From positions 1 through 44,047 of the forward strand of contig NZ_CALXGI010000018.1 in the NCBI RefSeq assembly GCF_944387805.1: a stretch of 44,047 nt of DNA, written 5' to 3'. Shown one piece after another: positions 8,063 through 14,387 of the stretch (its first letter is position 1; each line of letters starts with the position of its first letter). Below the pieces are notes generated by a model that saw nothing but the letters and a program-made list of their open reading frames with translations, made no database searches and was not told where the DNA came from. The DNA comes from an uncultured Pseudoflavonifractor sp. (lineage in GTDB: Bacteria > Bacillota > Clostridia > Oscillospirales > Oscillospiraceae). A program made the translations under genes and the position numbers.

Positions 8063-9652
8063 TTAGAACAGTTTGACGGTATAGGTGATGGTTCCGGTGC
8101 CGCCACTCTTGAGCTGGAGGCCGGAGATGGTTACGGTGAGGGGCCGGCCGGTGCGGTACTCCAGGCCGGCGGGACGGAAGATAACCGCCGGAGCGCCGCC
8201 GTAGCCGGTGCCCTCCAGGAGGACGAAGTCGGCGGTGGTGTCCACCTGGCTGGAGGCCTGCCCGGTCCAGGTGTGGCCGCTGCCGTCCGTGACGGTGACG
8301 GTCAGGCCGTCCCGGTTGGACCCGTACACGTCGGGGCTCAGAGAGCAGCTCCAGGCCAGGTTCTCGTTGAACAGCTCCGAGGGAAACACGCCCTCAGAGG
8401 GCCACGTCACATAGTCCGGGCCGGTCCATCTGGTGTATAGGCCGTCCGTCACCTGGGTGAGGACCCGCCGCTCCGCGTAGCCCATGCCCACGGTGGTCAG
8501 GGTGGGGTCCAGCAGCCAGCGGCGGTGGCCCAGCCTGGTGATGTTGGAGGCGTCGGAGTCGTCCGCGCAGCTCAGGTTGAAGGAGGACAGATTGGCATAC
8601 CCCGAGCCGATGTTGCTGGTGGAGGTGGCGGCATAGCCCTGCTTGTACAGGTCGTCGGGCATGTCGGCGGGCTGGCCGGGGTAGTGGCTGAACCCGCTGG
8701 CCGCCAGCAGAATGGCGCCCACCTGGGCGTTCTGGTTTTTCTCCCCGCTCATGGTCACCGCATCCAGACCGGCCACGGCCCGGATATAGTTGATGGAGTT
8801 GAGGCCGTCCTGGAGGAAGGCGTCGTTGAGCACGCCGGGGCTGTATGGCGCGGAGACAGAGGGCGCCTGGGCGTAGGGCTCGCCCGGGTTGCCGAAGGTG
8901 GCCCGCAGCGCTCTGAGCTGGGCGATCTTCTCCCGCTCGGCGGCGGTGAAGTTCTGCTCCTCCAGGATGCCGCCGCCCAGGTCCAGGCTCCGCAGGGCCA
9001 GGATCATGGCCTGCTCCCGGGAGGTCTGGGCGGTGAGGGCCAGGCTGCCGTTGTCTCCGCCCTGCATCAGGCCGGCGCCCACAATGTCCACAATGCCCTG
9101 TCTGGCCCAGTCGGGCACCACGCCCTCAGCCCCCGAGTCCAGCCGGGCCTCCACACCGGCGACGGTCTGGGGCAGGTCAACGCCGCACTTCTCCATTACC
9201 CGGCTGAGCAGGGTGCAGATCTCCATGCGGGTGATGGTGCGGCTGGGGGCGAACTCAGTGGCGGACACGCCGTTCATCAGCCCCAGGTTCCAGGCCGCCG
9301 TCACATAGGGCTTGGCGGAGATGTAGTCAATGTCGGTAAAGGGGGCCTCCGCCAGGTCGGAGCCGTACAGCTCCACCAGCAGGCCCATCTTCTGGGCCAG
9401 GGTGACGGCCAGCACGGCAAACTCCTGCCGGGTGATGTCCCCCTTCAGGTCGGACATGATATAGTAGGGCTTGAGCAGGCCCTCGTCCTCCGCCCGCTCC
9501 ACATCGGCGGCCGCCCAGCCGGAGGGCTGGGAGAACCAGCTGTCCAATGCGCCGGCAGGCGCAGCGCCCGCCAGGCCGGCCGTCAGGCCGGCCGTCAGGC
9601 TCAGGGCCAGGGCCCCGGCCACAATCTTCTTTGCAATTCTTCCCTGTTTCAT
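8063..9652 (-). CDS. Secreted SLH-domain protein with CAP (SCP/PR1) domain
   Basis: 529 aa from the ATG at 9652 (AGGAG upstream); a longer in-frame reading exists but lacks the site. Residues 1-~35 are a signal peptide (basic start, then ALALSLTAGLTAGLAGAAPAG). SLH-like repeats fill ~40-240 (for example PFTDIDYISAKPYVTAAWNLG and MEICTLLSRVM). The C-terminal ~250 residues are a CAP/YkwD-like domain (LNSINYIRAVAGLDAV, GFSHYPGQ, GHRRWLLDP). SLH domains bind secondary cell-wall polymer. CAP function in bacteria is mostly unknown. It sits 28 bp after xdhC, an odd partner for a cofactor-maturation operon. Confidence 0.85.
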   Translation of the reverse strand: MKQGRIAKKIVAGALALSLTAGLTAGLAGAAPAGALDSWFSQPSGWAAADVERAEDEGLLKPYYIMSDLKGDITRQEFAVLAVTLAQKMGLLVELYGSDLAEAPFTDIDYISAKPYVTAAWNLGLMNGVSATEFAPSRTITRMEICTLLSRVMEKCGVDLPQTVAGVEARLDSGAEGVVPDWARQGIVDIVGAGLMQGGDNGSLALTAQTSREQAMILALRSLDLGGGILEEQNFTAAEREKIAQLRALRATFGNPGEPYAQAPSVSAPYSPGVLNDAFLQDGLNSINYIRAVAGLDAVTMSGEKNQNAQVGAILLAASGFSHYPGQPADMPDDLYKQGYAATSTSNIGSGYANLSSFNLSCADDSDASNITRLGHRRWLLDPTLTTVGMGYAERRVLTQVTDGLYTRWTGPDYVTWPSEGVFPSELFNENLAWSCSLSPDVYGSNRDGLTVTVTDGSGHTWTGQASSQVDTTADFVLLEGTGYGGAPAVIFRPAGLEYRTGRPLTVTISGLQLKSGGTGTITYTVKLF

Positions 9653-9680
9653 GGCTGAGATTCTCCTGTCTTTCTTAAAT

Positions 9681-10436
9681 TTAGCGGCGGAGGGCGAACT
9701 CCACCTCAATAACGCCGCCGCACACCATGCCCAGGTCGGCGGCGTTGGGGGACAGGTCGTAGACCTGCCGGGTGGGTACGTCTTCCCCGTTCCACAGCTT
9801 CATGGCGTCCTGCCGGGCTCTGTGCTCGGCGGCGCCGCCGCCCACGGTGCCCAGAATGGACCCGTCGGGCCGCACCAGCATCCAGGCGCCCTCCCCTCTG
9901 GGGGCGGAGCCGCGCTTGCTGACAATGGTCACCAGCACGCCGGGCTCCTGCTCAGGCGGCGGCGGGGGCATGGAGCCGATGCGCGCCCGCTCGGCCACCA
10001 GCTCGGCGGCGATGGACACCGCCACCTCCGCCGGGCTCTGGCCCCCCAGCCTGATGCCGATGGGGGCGTGAACCCCGTCCAGCTGCGTCTGGGGGAAGCC
10101 CTCGGCCAGAAGGCTCTTCATCACGGCCGCCACCTTGCCCCTGCTGCCAATCATGCCCACGTAGGCGTACCTGCCCCGGAGCACATGGGCCAGGCAGTCC
10201 CGGTCAAAGGCGTGGCCCCGGGTGACGATGACATAGTAGTCGTCGGCCCGGCTGCCCAGCTGGTCCAGGGCCTGTTCAAAGCCCATGCACAGCACCTGGC
10301 CCGCCATGGGGAACCGCTCTTTGCTGGCAAATTCGGGCCGGTCGTCGATGACGGTGATATCGAAGTCCAGAATGGAGGCCACATGGGCCAGAGCCAGGGA
10401 CACATGTCCCCCGCCGCAGATAATCAGTCGTTCCAC
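9681..10436 (-). CDS. xdhC: XdhC/CoxI-family molybdenum hydroxylase accessory protein
   Basis: 251 aa. The GTG start at 10436 is chosen because AAAGGAGAAGG lies directly upstream and because the protein then begins VERLIICGGGHVSLALA, a Rossmann-type nucleotide loop. VGMIGSRGKV (~120) and GGQSPAEVAVSIAAE (~155) are typical of the XdhC C-terminal domain. The terminal ~70 residues (VSKRGSAPRGEGAWMLV, LGTVGGGAAE) correspond to the XdhC/CoxI N-terminal module, so the domain order appears to be Rossmann first, then XdhC/CoxI. XdhC binds molybdenum cofactor and inserts the sulfido (here perhaps selenido) form. It overlaps yqeB by 13 bp. Confidence 0.85.
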   Translation of the reverse strand: MERLIICGGGHVSLALAHVASILDFDITVIDDRPEFASKERFPMAGQVLCMGFEQALDQLGSRADDYYVIVTRGHAFDRDCLAHVLRGRYAYVGMIGSRGKVAAVMKSLLAEGFPQTQLDGVHAPIGIRLGGQSPAEVAVSIAAELVAERARIGSMPPPPPEQEPGVLVTIVSKRGSAPRGEGAWMLVRPDGSILGTVGGGAAEHRARQDAMKLWNGEDVPTRQVYDLSPNAADLGMVCGGVIEVEFALRR

Positions 10437-11230
10437 AGTCCCTTCTCCTTTCCGAAGTAAAGCAGTCCCTCCAGCACGCCGCCGCCGATGGCCCGGGCCT
10501 TGTCGGACACGGTGAAGCAGTGGCGCACCTCGCAGCGGGGGTCGATGTCCCCCGACTTCATGCCCCTGCACACCTTCAGCCCGGCGGGCAGCATGCCCCG
10601 CACCACGCCGGTGATAAGGGCGTACACCGGCTCTCCGTCCACCCTGGCCACCAGGTCTCCCTTCTGCACCTGGTCGCCAATGGCGGCCACAGGCGCAAAG
10701 ACGCCGTCGGCACAGGCCCGGATGATGCGCTCGGTGGTGTAGCCGCCGATGTTGCCCGGAACGCCGGTGTTGGGCACGGCGGAGCCGTCGGTGATGAGGC
10801 GGCCCAGGTCGTGGCCCCGCTGGGTCTCAATGACGCCGTGGCAGTCCACCCCGGCGGTGAAGCCGGGGCCCAGGGCCAGCACCACAGGCGCGTCATGGAT
10901 GGTGGTGCCCAGGTTCTTCTTGGCCAGGATGGCGTCCACCACGGCGAAGAAGTCCAGCTCCCTGAGAATTTTGGCCTCCGGGTCGTTGAGGACGGGGATC
11001 TCCCCCTTCTCCAGGGCGGCCAGGGCCTCCACCCCGCTGTACACCCGCCGGGCGGTGATGCCCTCCACGGTCTGGGTGCCGTCGTACATGCACTGGCAGA
11101 AGGCCACCGTGCGCCGCACCGCAGTGGGCTGCTCGATGTCGGTCATCACCAGGGGGAAGCCCGCCCGGTACAGCCGCACCGCCGTGCCGGTGGCCAGGTC
11201 GCCGGCGCCCTTAATCAAAATCCGTTTCAC
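10424..11230 (-). CDS. yqeB: YqeB, selenium-dependent molybdenum hydroxylase accessory protein
   Basis: 268 aa. It starts with IKGAGDLATGTAVRLYRAG, a nucleotide-binding loop seen in the EF2563/YqeB family. Later blocks are NLGTTIHDAPVVLALGPGF (~107), GVPGNIGGYTTERII (~150) and IGDQVQKGDLVARVDG (~183). The start is GTG at 11230 with AAAAGGAG upstream. By genome context YqeB is a marker for selenium-dependent molybdenum hydroxylases, and it co-occurs here with yqeC, xdhC and mocA. No selD is seen in the window. The exact chemistry is unproven. Confidence 0.88.
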   Translation of the reverse strand: MKRILIKGAGDLATGTAVRLYRAGFPLVMTDIEQPTAVRRTVAFCQCMYDGTQTVEGITARRVYSGVEALAALEKGEIPVLNDPEAKILRELDFFAVVDAILAKKNLGTTIHDAPVVLALGPGFTAGVDCHGVIETQRGHDLGRLITDGSAVPNTGVPGNIGGYTTERIIRACADGVFAPVAAIGDQVQKGDLVARVDGEPVYALITGVVRGMLPAGLKVCRGMKSGDIDPRCEVRHCFTVSDKARAIGGGVLEGLLYFGKEKGLWND

Positions 11231-11285
11231 TGTCTTTCCACTCCTTTTTACCCCAAAACGCCGGGGCGCAGTCTATTTCCCCAAC

Positions 11286-12008
11286 TTACTTAAACCAGCT
11301 CAGGCCGCCCTGCTCCTCCCGGGAGTAAGCAGTGATGACGGCGGGAATGCCCCGCTCAGCCAGCAGGGCGGCAATCTCCTCCGCCCCCCTGCGCCGCGCC
11401 TCGGTGTCGGCCTTGTTGAGCACGCAGCGGAAGGCCATATTCTCCCCCACTCCCTTCCGGCTGCCCTGGGGGCTGGACAGGATGGCCGCCACGTCGGCGG
11501 GGGTAATCACATGGTCCATACCGCACCCCAGCAGGGCGCACACCTGCTCGGGCCGGTGGCAGATGTCCTCCACCGTCCCGCCCAGACAGTCCATGCCCGC
11601 CAGGGCTAGCACCGCGGCGGCCTGGGCGGGGATCACCGGCTCGTGGCCGGCGGGCGCCTTCAGGGGCCGCACCCGGGCCCCGTCGGCCTCGGCCAGCACG
11701 ATATCCGCCGCGGCCGCGCAGGCGGTCACGGCGCCGCCGGTCATCTTGTCCTTCCGGTCCAGCTTGCCCACGGTGATAATACCGTATTTGTCCAGCAGCT
11801 CCTTCAGGGCCGCCGGATCGCTTTCAGCGGTCATAAACAGGGCGGGATGGGGCAGAATGTGGGTGGTGGTGGTGACAATCACCGTCTTTCCCGCCTCCCT
11901 GGCCTCCCGGGCCAGGGCGTACATGGTGGTGGTCTTACCGCCGCCCCCCACCAGGGCGATGACCCGGTGGCGGTCCATGTCCAGCCCCAGCTTATCCCAA
12001 AGTCTCAT
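11286..12008 (-). CDS. yqeC: YqeC, putative selenium cofactor biosynthesis ATPase
   Basis: 240 aa. A Walker A motif is at ~19-28 (ALVGGGGKTTTMYAL), TVIVTTTTHI follows at ~42, and VLAEADGAR (~107) is a Walker B-like stretch. This is the YqeC family found with YqeB in genomes carrying selenium-dependent molybdenum hydroxylases. The ATG at 12008 is preceded by AAGGAG. It is the first gene of the minus-strand set yqeC-yqeB-xdhC. A 7-bp inverted repeat lies about 45 bp upstream. Confidence 0.88.
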   Translation of the reverse strand: MRLWDKLGLDMDRHRVIALVGGGGKTTTMYALAREAREAGKTVIVTTTTHILPHPALFMTAESDPAALKELLDKYGIITVGKLDRKDKMTGGAVTACAAAADIVLAEADGARVRPLKAPAGHEPVIPAQAAAVLALAGMDCLGGTVEDICHRPEQVCALLGCGMDHVITPADVAAILSSPQGSRKGVGENMAFRCVLNKADTEARRRGAEEIAALLAERGIPAVITAYSREEQGGLSWFK

Positions 12009-12050
12009 CTCTTTATTTCTCCTTCCGGCCCGGAGGGCGCGCCCGCCGGG

Positions 12051-12073
12051 TATGCTGTGTCCTACTCAGCATA
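12051..12073. promoter_or_regulatory. Inverted repeat, candidate operator for yqeC operon
   Basis: TATGCTG (12051-12057) and CAGCATA (12067-12073) are perfect 7-bp arms with a 9-nt centre, overlapping the minus-strand extended -10 (TGCTATGCT). The same -10 string occurs at ygeW. Confidence 0.45.
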
Positions 12074-12106
12074 GCACAACTCCGCCGAATTTACCACAGC
12101 TATCCC

Positions 12107-12135
12107 TTGCGCAATATAGAGAAAATAGATAAAAT
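12107..12135 (+). promoter_or_regulatory. Promoter of tadA
   Basis: TTGCGC (12107-12112) and TAAAAT (12130-12135) are 17 bp apart, 37 bp before the start codon. Confidence 0.5.
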
Positions 12136-12172
12136 AGATCTCTGACAGACACCCTGAGAGGAGGCGGAGCAC

Positions 12173-12943
12173 ATGGACCACGAGGACTACATGCGCCAGG
12201 CCCTGGACCTGGCCCGGGAGGCCATGGAGGCCGGCGAGGTGCCGGTGGGCTGCGTGGTAGTATGGGAGGGCCGGGTGGTGGGCCGGGGCCGCAACCGGCG
12301 GGAGGAAAATAAGGACGCCCTGGCCCACGCCGAGCTGCTGGCTATCCGTCAGGCCAATGAGACCCTGGGGGGCTGGCGGCTCCACAGGGCCGACCTGTAT
12401 GTGACGCTGGAGCCCTGCGCCATGTGCGCCGGCGGCATTGTGAACGCCCGGATTCCCCGGGTGTGGTACGGCGCGGAGGACAGCCGGTTCGGCGCCTGCG
12501 GCTCTGCGCTGGACGTGTTTTCCGCCCCGCTGAACCACCGTCCTCAGGTCACAGGCGGCATTCTGGCCCAAGAGAGCGCGGCGCTGATGCAGCAATTTTT
12601 CCAGCGGCTGAGGGAGAAGCGGAAAAAGCCTGCCGTCCCCTGCTGCGGAGAGACGAAAGGAGATTTTACAATGGAATTTCAGTATGAGGACAACCGGATT
12701 TTCCTGCCCGACGGCAAGGGCGGCGTGCTGGCGGAAATCACCTTCCCCGCCGGGGCGGACGGCGTGCCCGTCATCGACCACACCTTTGTGGACAGCAGCC
12801 TGCGGGGCCAGGGTGTGGCCGGGAAGCTGATGGAGGCGGCGGTGGCCGCTCTGCGGCAGAGCGGCCGCCGGGCCAATGCGGCCTGCTCCTACGCGGTGAG
12901 CTGGCGGGACAAGCACCCCGAGGCGTCCGACGTTCTTCTCTGA
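12173..12943 (+). CDS. tadA: TadA tRNA adenosine deaminase read in frame into a YjdJ-like GNAT
   Basis: 256 aa. Residues 1-~155 are TadA: zinc ligands and catalytic Glu in HAELLAI (~58) and PCAMCAGG (~83-90), then SRFGACGSALDVF. TadA converts A34 to inosine in tRNA-Arg(ACG). Normal TadA ends at about 150-165 aa. Here no stop codon occurs, and at residue 167 the frame enters a complete small acetyltransferase (MEFQYEDNR..., RGQGVAGKLMEAAV). An AAAGGAG site 8 nt before that internal ATG suggests separate translation as well. The protein may therefore exist as a fusion, as two products, or both. A sequencing frameshift would have to restore frame exactly, which is less likely. Confidence 0.85.
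   Translation: MDHEDYMRQALDLAREAMEAGEVPVGCVVVWEGRVVGRGRNRREENKDALAHAELLAIRQANETLGGWRLHRADLYVTLEPCAMCAGGIVNARIPRVWYGAEDSRFGACGSALDVFSAPLNHRPQVTGGILAQESAALMQQFFQRLREKRKKPAVPCCGETKGDFTMEFQYEDNRIFLPDGKGGVLAEITFPAGADGVPVIDHTFVDSSLRGQGVAGKLMEAAVAALRQSGRRANAACSYAVSWRDKHPEASDVLL
12671..12943 (+). CDS. YjdJ-type small GNAT acetyltransferase (internal start)
   Basis: 90 aa, the normal size of the stand-alone YjdJ/Gcn5-related family. VIDHTFVDSSLRGQGVAGKL carries the acetyl-CoA loop (RGQGVAG), and CSYAVSWRDKHPE is the conserved end. The ATG at 12671 has AAAGGAG with an 8-nt spacer, inside and in frame with tadA (offset 498 nt = 166 codons). Substrates of this family are unknown. Confidence 0.75.
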   Translation: MEFQYEDNRIFLPDGKGGVLAEITFPAGADGVPVIDHTFVDSSLRGQGVAGKLMEAAVAALRQSGRRANAACSYAVSWRDKHPEASDVLL

Positions 12944-12981
12944 CCGGCGGACAATTTTCTCCCCGGAAAGATTTGATTCTT

Positions 12982-13029
12982 TTGTAACAATTCCACCTTA
13001 TATTCTTAATATCCTGCTGGTAACATAAT
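12982..13029 (+). promoter_or_regulatory. Activator-type promoter of sRNA unit 1
   Basis: TTGTAACA (12982-12989) lies 42 bp before the -10 CATAAT (13024-13029), and a weaker copy TCTTAATA (13004-13011) is exactly 22 bp downstream of the first. No consensus -35 lies at 16-18 bp spacing. The geometry is repeated in unit 2. Confidence 0.5.
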
Positions 13030-13034
13030 ACCTG

Positions 13035-13118
13035 CAAGAGACAGCAACTTCTTTTCATTCTATCCTCCTATCCTTTTTCATGCCGGGCCGCGGAATTCCG
13101 CGGCCCGGCCCCCTTTTT
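13035..13118 (+). ncRNA. Candidate small RNA, unit 1 of a tandem pair
   Basis: The predicted transcript begins near GCAAGAGACAG after the -10, runs through an unstructured pyrimidine-rich stretch with UAUCCUCCUAUCC, and ends in a perfect 12-bp terminator stem (13082-13093 with 13098-13109, loop AATT) plus T-runs. There is no start codon with a ribosome site and no credible ORF. The CU-rich stretch is complementary to Shine-Dalgarno sequences. The length is about 85 nt. Confidence 0.6.
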
Positions 13119-13187
13119 CCCCCTTTTCTTTCAGGCCTTTCCCTCCATTACGTGGACTTTACATAAAATCCAGAAGATTTAATTCTC

Positions 13188-13235
13188 TTGTAACATTTTC
13201 CTCTTTCTCTGTTAACAAGTCTCGGGTACTATAAT
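13188..13235 (+). promoter_or_regulatory. Activator-type promoter of sRNA unit 2
   Basis: TTGTAACA (13188-13195) and TGTTAACA (13210-13217) are 22 bp apart and resemble Pho-box half-sites; the -10 TATAAT is at 13230-13235, again 42 bp from the first box. The upstream GAAGATTTAATTCT is shared with unit 1. Confidence 0.5.
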
Positions 13236-13240
13236 ACCTG

Positions 13241-13336
13241 CAAGAGACAGTTTCTTTTCATTTCATTGTATCCTCTTTCCTTCGGCAGGGGCCGGGCGTC
13301 AAGGAGCGGACGCCCGGCCTTTGCCGTTTCTTTTTG
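13241..13336 (+). ncRNA. Candidate small RNA, unit 2 of a tandem pair
   Basis: It shares TAATACCTGCAAGAGACAG at the start region with unit 1, then a UC-rich stretch (UAUCCUCUUUCC) and a terminator GGCCGGGCGTC (13290-13300) / GACGCCCGGCC (13309-13319) with loop AAGGAGCG and T-rich tail. Stem sequence and loop differ from unit 1 although promoter and 5' end are conserved, as expected for paralogous sRNAs. The AGGAG loop could pair with CUCCU of unit 1. Confidence 0.58.
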
Positions 13337-13404
13337 CTTTTTTCCTCTGTTTTCCCCATTTTTCCTTGCAATTTTCTGCCGCTGTGAAAATTTCTAAAAA
13401 AAAG

Positions 13405-13433
13405 CTGACAAATGTCCGTTTTTTTGATAGAAT
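13405..13433 (+). promoter_or_regulatory. Promoter of xpt
   Basis: CTGACA (13405-13410) and TAGAAT (13428-13433) are 17 bp apart. The ~70-nt leader is too short for, and does not show, a purine riboswitch core. Confidence 0.65.
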
Positions 13434-13506
13434 ATAGGTGATTGAACTGGCGTCTCTTTTTCGCTACAATGTATCTACCTATTTTATCGGCAGGGAGAAC
13501 GTACTT

Positions 13507-14079
13507 ATGAAGCTTTTGGAAGACCGCATCCGCCGGGATGGCAAGATCCGCAGCGGCGGCGTACTCAAGGTGGACAGCTTTCTCAATCACCAGATTGACG
13601 TAAAGCTGTACGGCGAAATCGGCAAGGAATTCTACCGGCTGTTCGGTGACTGCGGGGTCACCAAGATCCTGACCATTGAGGCGTCGGGAATTGGAATCGC
13701 CTGCGTAACCGCGCAGTTTTTTGATGTCCCCGTCATCTTCGCCAAGAAGAACAAGACCAAGAACATCGCCGGGGACGTGTACACCTCCAAGGTGGAGTCC
13801 TTTACCCACGGCAAGGTGTACGACATCATCGTATCCAAGGAGTTCCTCCTGCCGGAGGACCGGGTGCTCATCATCGACGACTTCCTGGCCAACGGCAGCG
13901 CCCTCCAGGGCCTGATCAACCTGGTGAAGGACGCCGGCGCCACCGTGGTGGGGGCGGGCATCTGCGTGGAGAAGGCCTTCCAGCCCGGCGGCGACCTCAT
14001 CCGCTCCATGGGCGTGCGTGTGGAGTCTTTGGCAAGAATCAAGAGCATGAGCGAAGAGGACGGCGTGGAGTTCTGCTGA
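13507..14079 (+). CDS. xpt: Xanthine phosphoribosyltransferase
   Basis: 190 aa. The ATG at 13507 gives MKLLEDRIRRDGKI..., the usual Xpt start, with AGGGAGAA upstream; an in-frame extension to 13438 would overlap the promoter. The protein shows the family block VLKVDSFLNHQID (~22-34), TIEASGIGIA (~58) and the PRPP-binding loop VLIIDDFLANGSAL (~120). It converts xanthine and PRPP to XMP. A nucleoside importer follows downstream. Together with the catabolic genes on the left it gives the cell a choice between purine salvage and breakdown. Confidence 0.93.
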   Translation: MKLLEDRIRRDGKIRSGGVLKVDSFLNHQIDVKLYGEIGKEFYRLFGDCGVTKILTIEASGIGIACVTAQFFDVPVIFAKKNKTKNIAGDVYTSKVESFTHGKVYDIIVSKEFLLPEDRVLIIDDFLANGSALQGLINLVKDAGATVVGAGICVEKAFQPGGDLIRSMGVRVESLARIKSMSEEDGVEFC

Positions 14080-14132
14080 AACAGAGAACCGCCCTGTGCC
14101 TCTCCCCGCTTGCCAGCCATAAATAACGCGAT

Positions 14133-14167
14133 GGCTCCGGTTTGGTGCGCCGGAGCCTGTCCCTTTT
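14133..14167 (+). terminator. Terminator after xpt
   Basis: GGCTCCGG (14133-14140) and CCGGAGCC (14150-14157) with a 9-nt loop, then TGTCCCTTTT. Confidence 0.7.
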
Positions 14168-14169
14168 GT

Positions 14170-14387
14170 GCACAGCACCCCTGCTGCCGCAGGCGGCCCC
14201 GCGGGGCCGTGATGAGCGGATGTCTGCGCGAGACCGTCAGGGTATTCTGCCGGCCGCGCTTCGCAGGAATTACCGGCGGAGTGCGGCCGGGCCCTGGCGG
14301 TCCCTTTGTCTCCGCCGTGATTCATAGAACTGTCTTTTTGTACGTAGGAATGGAAGGAAACCCGCATTTTTAAGGAGGAAAAACGCT
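14170..14387 (+). promoter_or_regulatory. GC-rich structured leader of unknown class before the nucleoside importer
   Basis: A perfect palindrome is at 14194-14209 (CGGCCCCG/CGGGGCCG). Nested or alternative pairings follow: CGGCCGC (14251-14257) with GCGGCCG (14283-14289), competing with CTGCCGG (14248-14254) / CCGGCGG (14273-14279), and GGCGG (14296-14300) / CCGCC (14312-14316). Mutually exclusive stems are compatible with a riboswitch or attenuator. It does not match the purine riboswitch core or another class I can name. Confidence 0.35.

Noticed and set aside
13434..13506. Purine riboswitch before xpt
   Set aside because: The leader is only ~70 nt and has none of the conserved junction or loop sequences.
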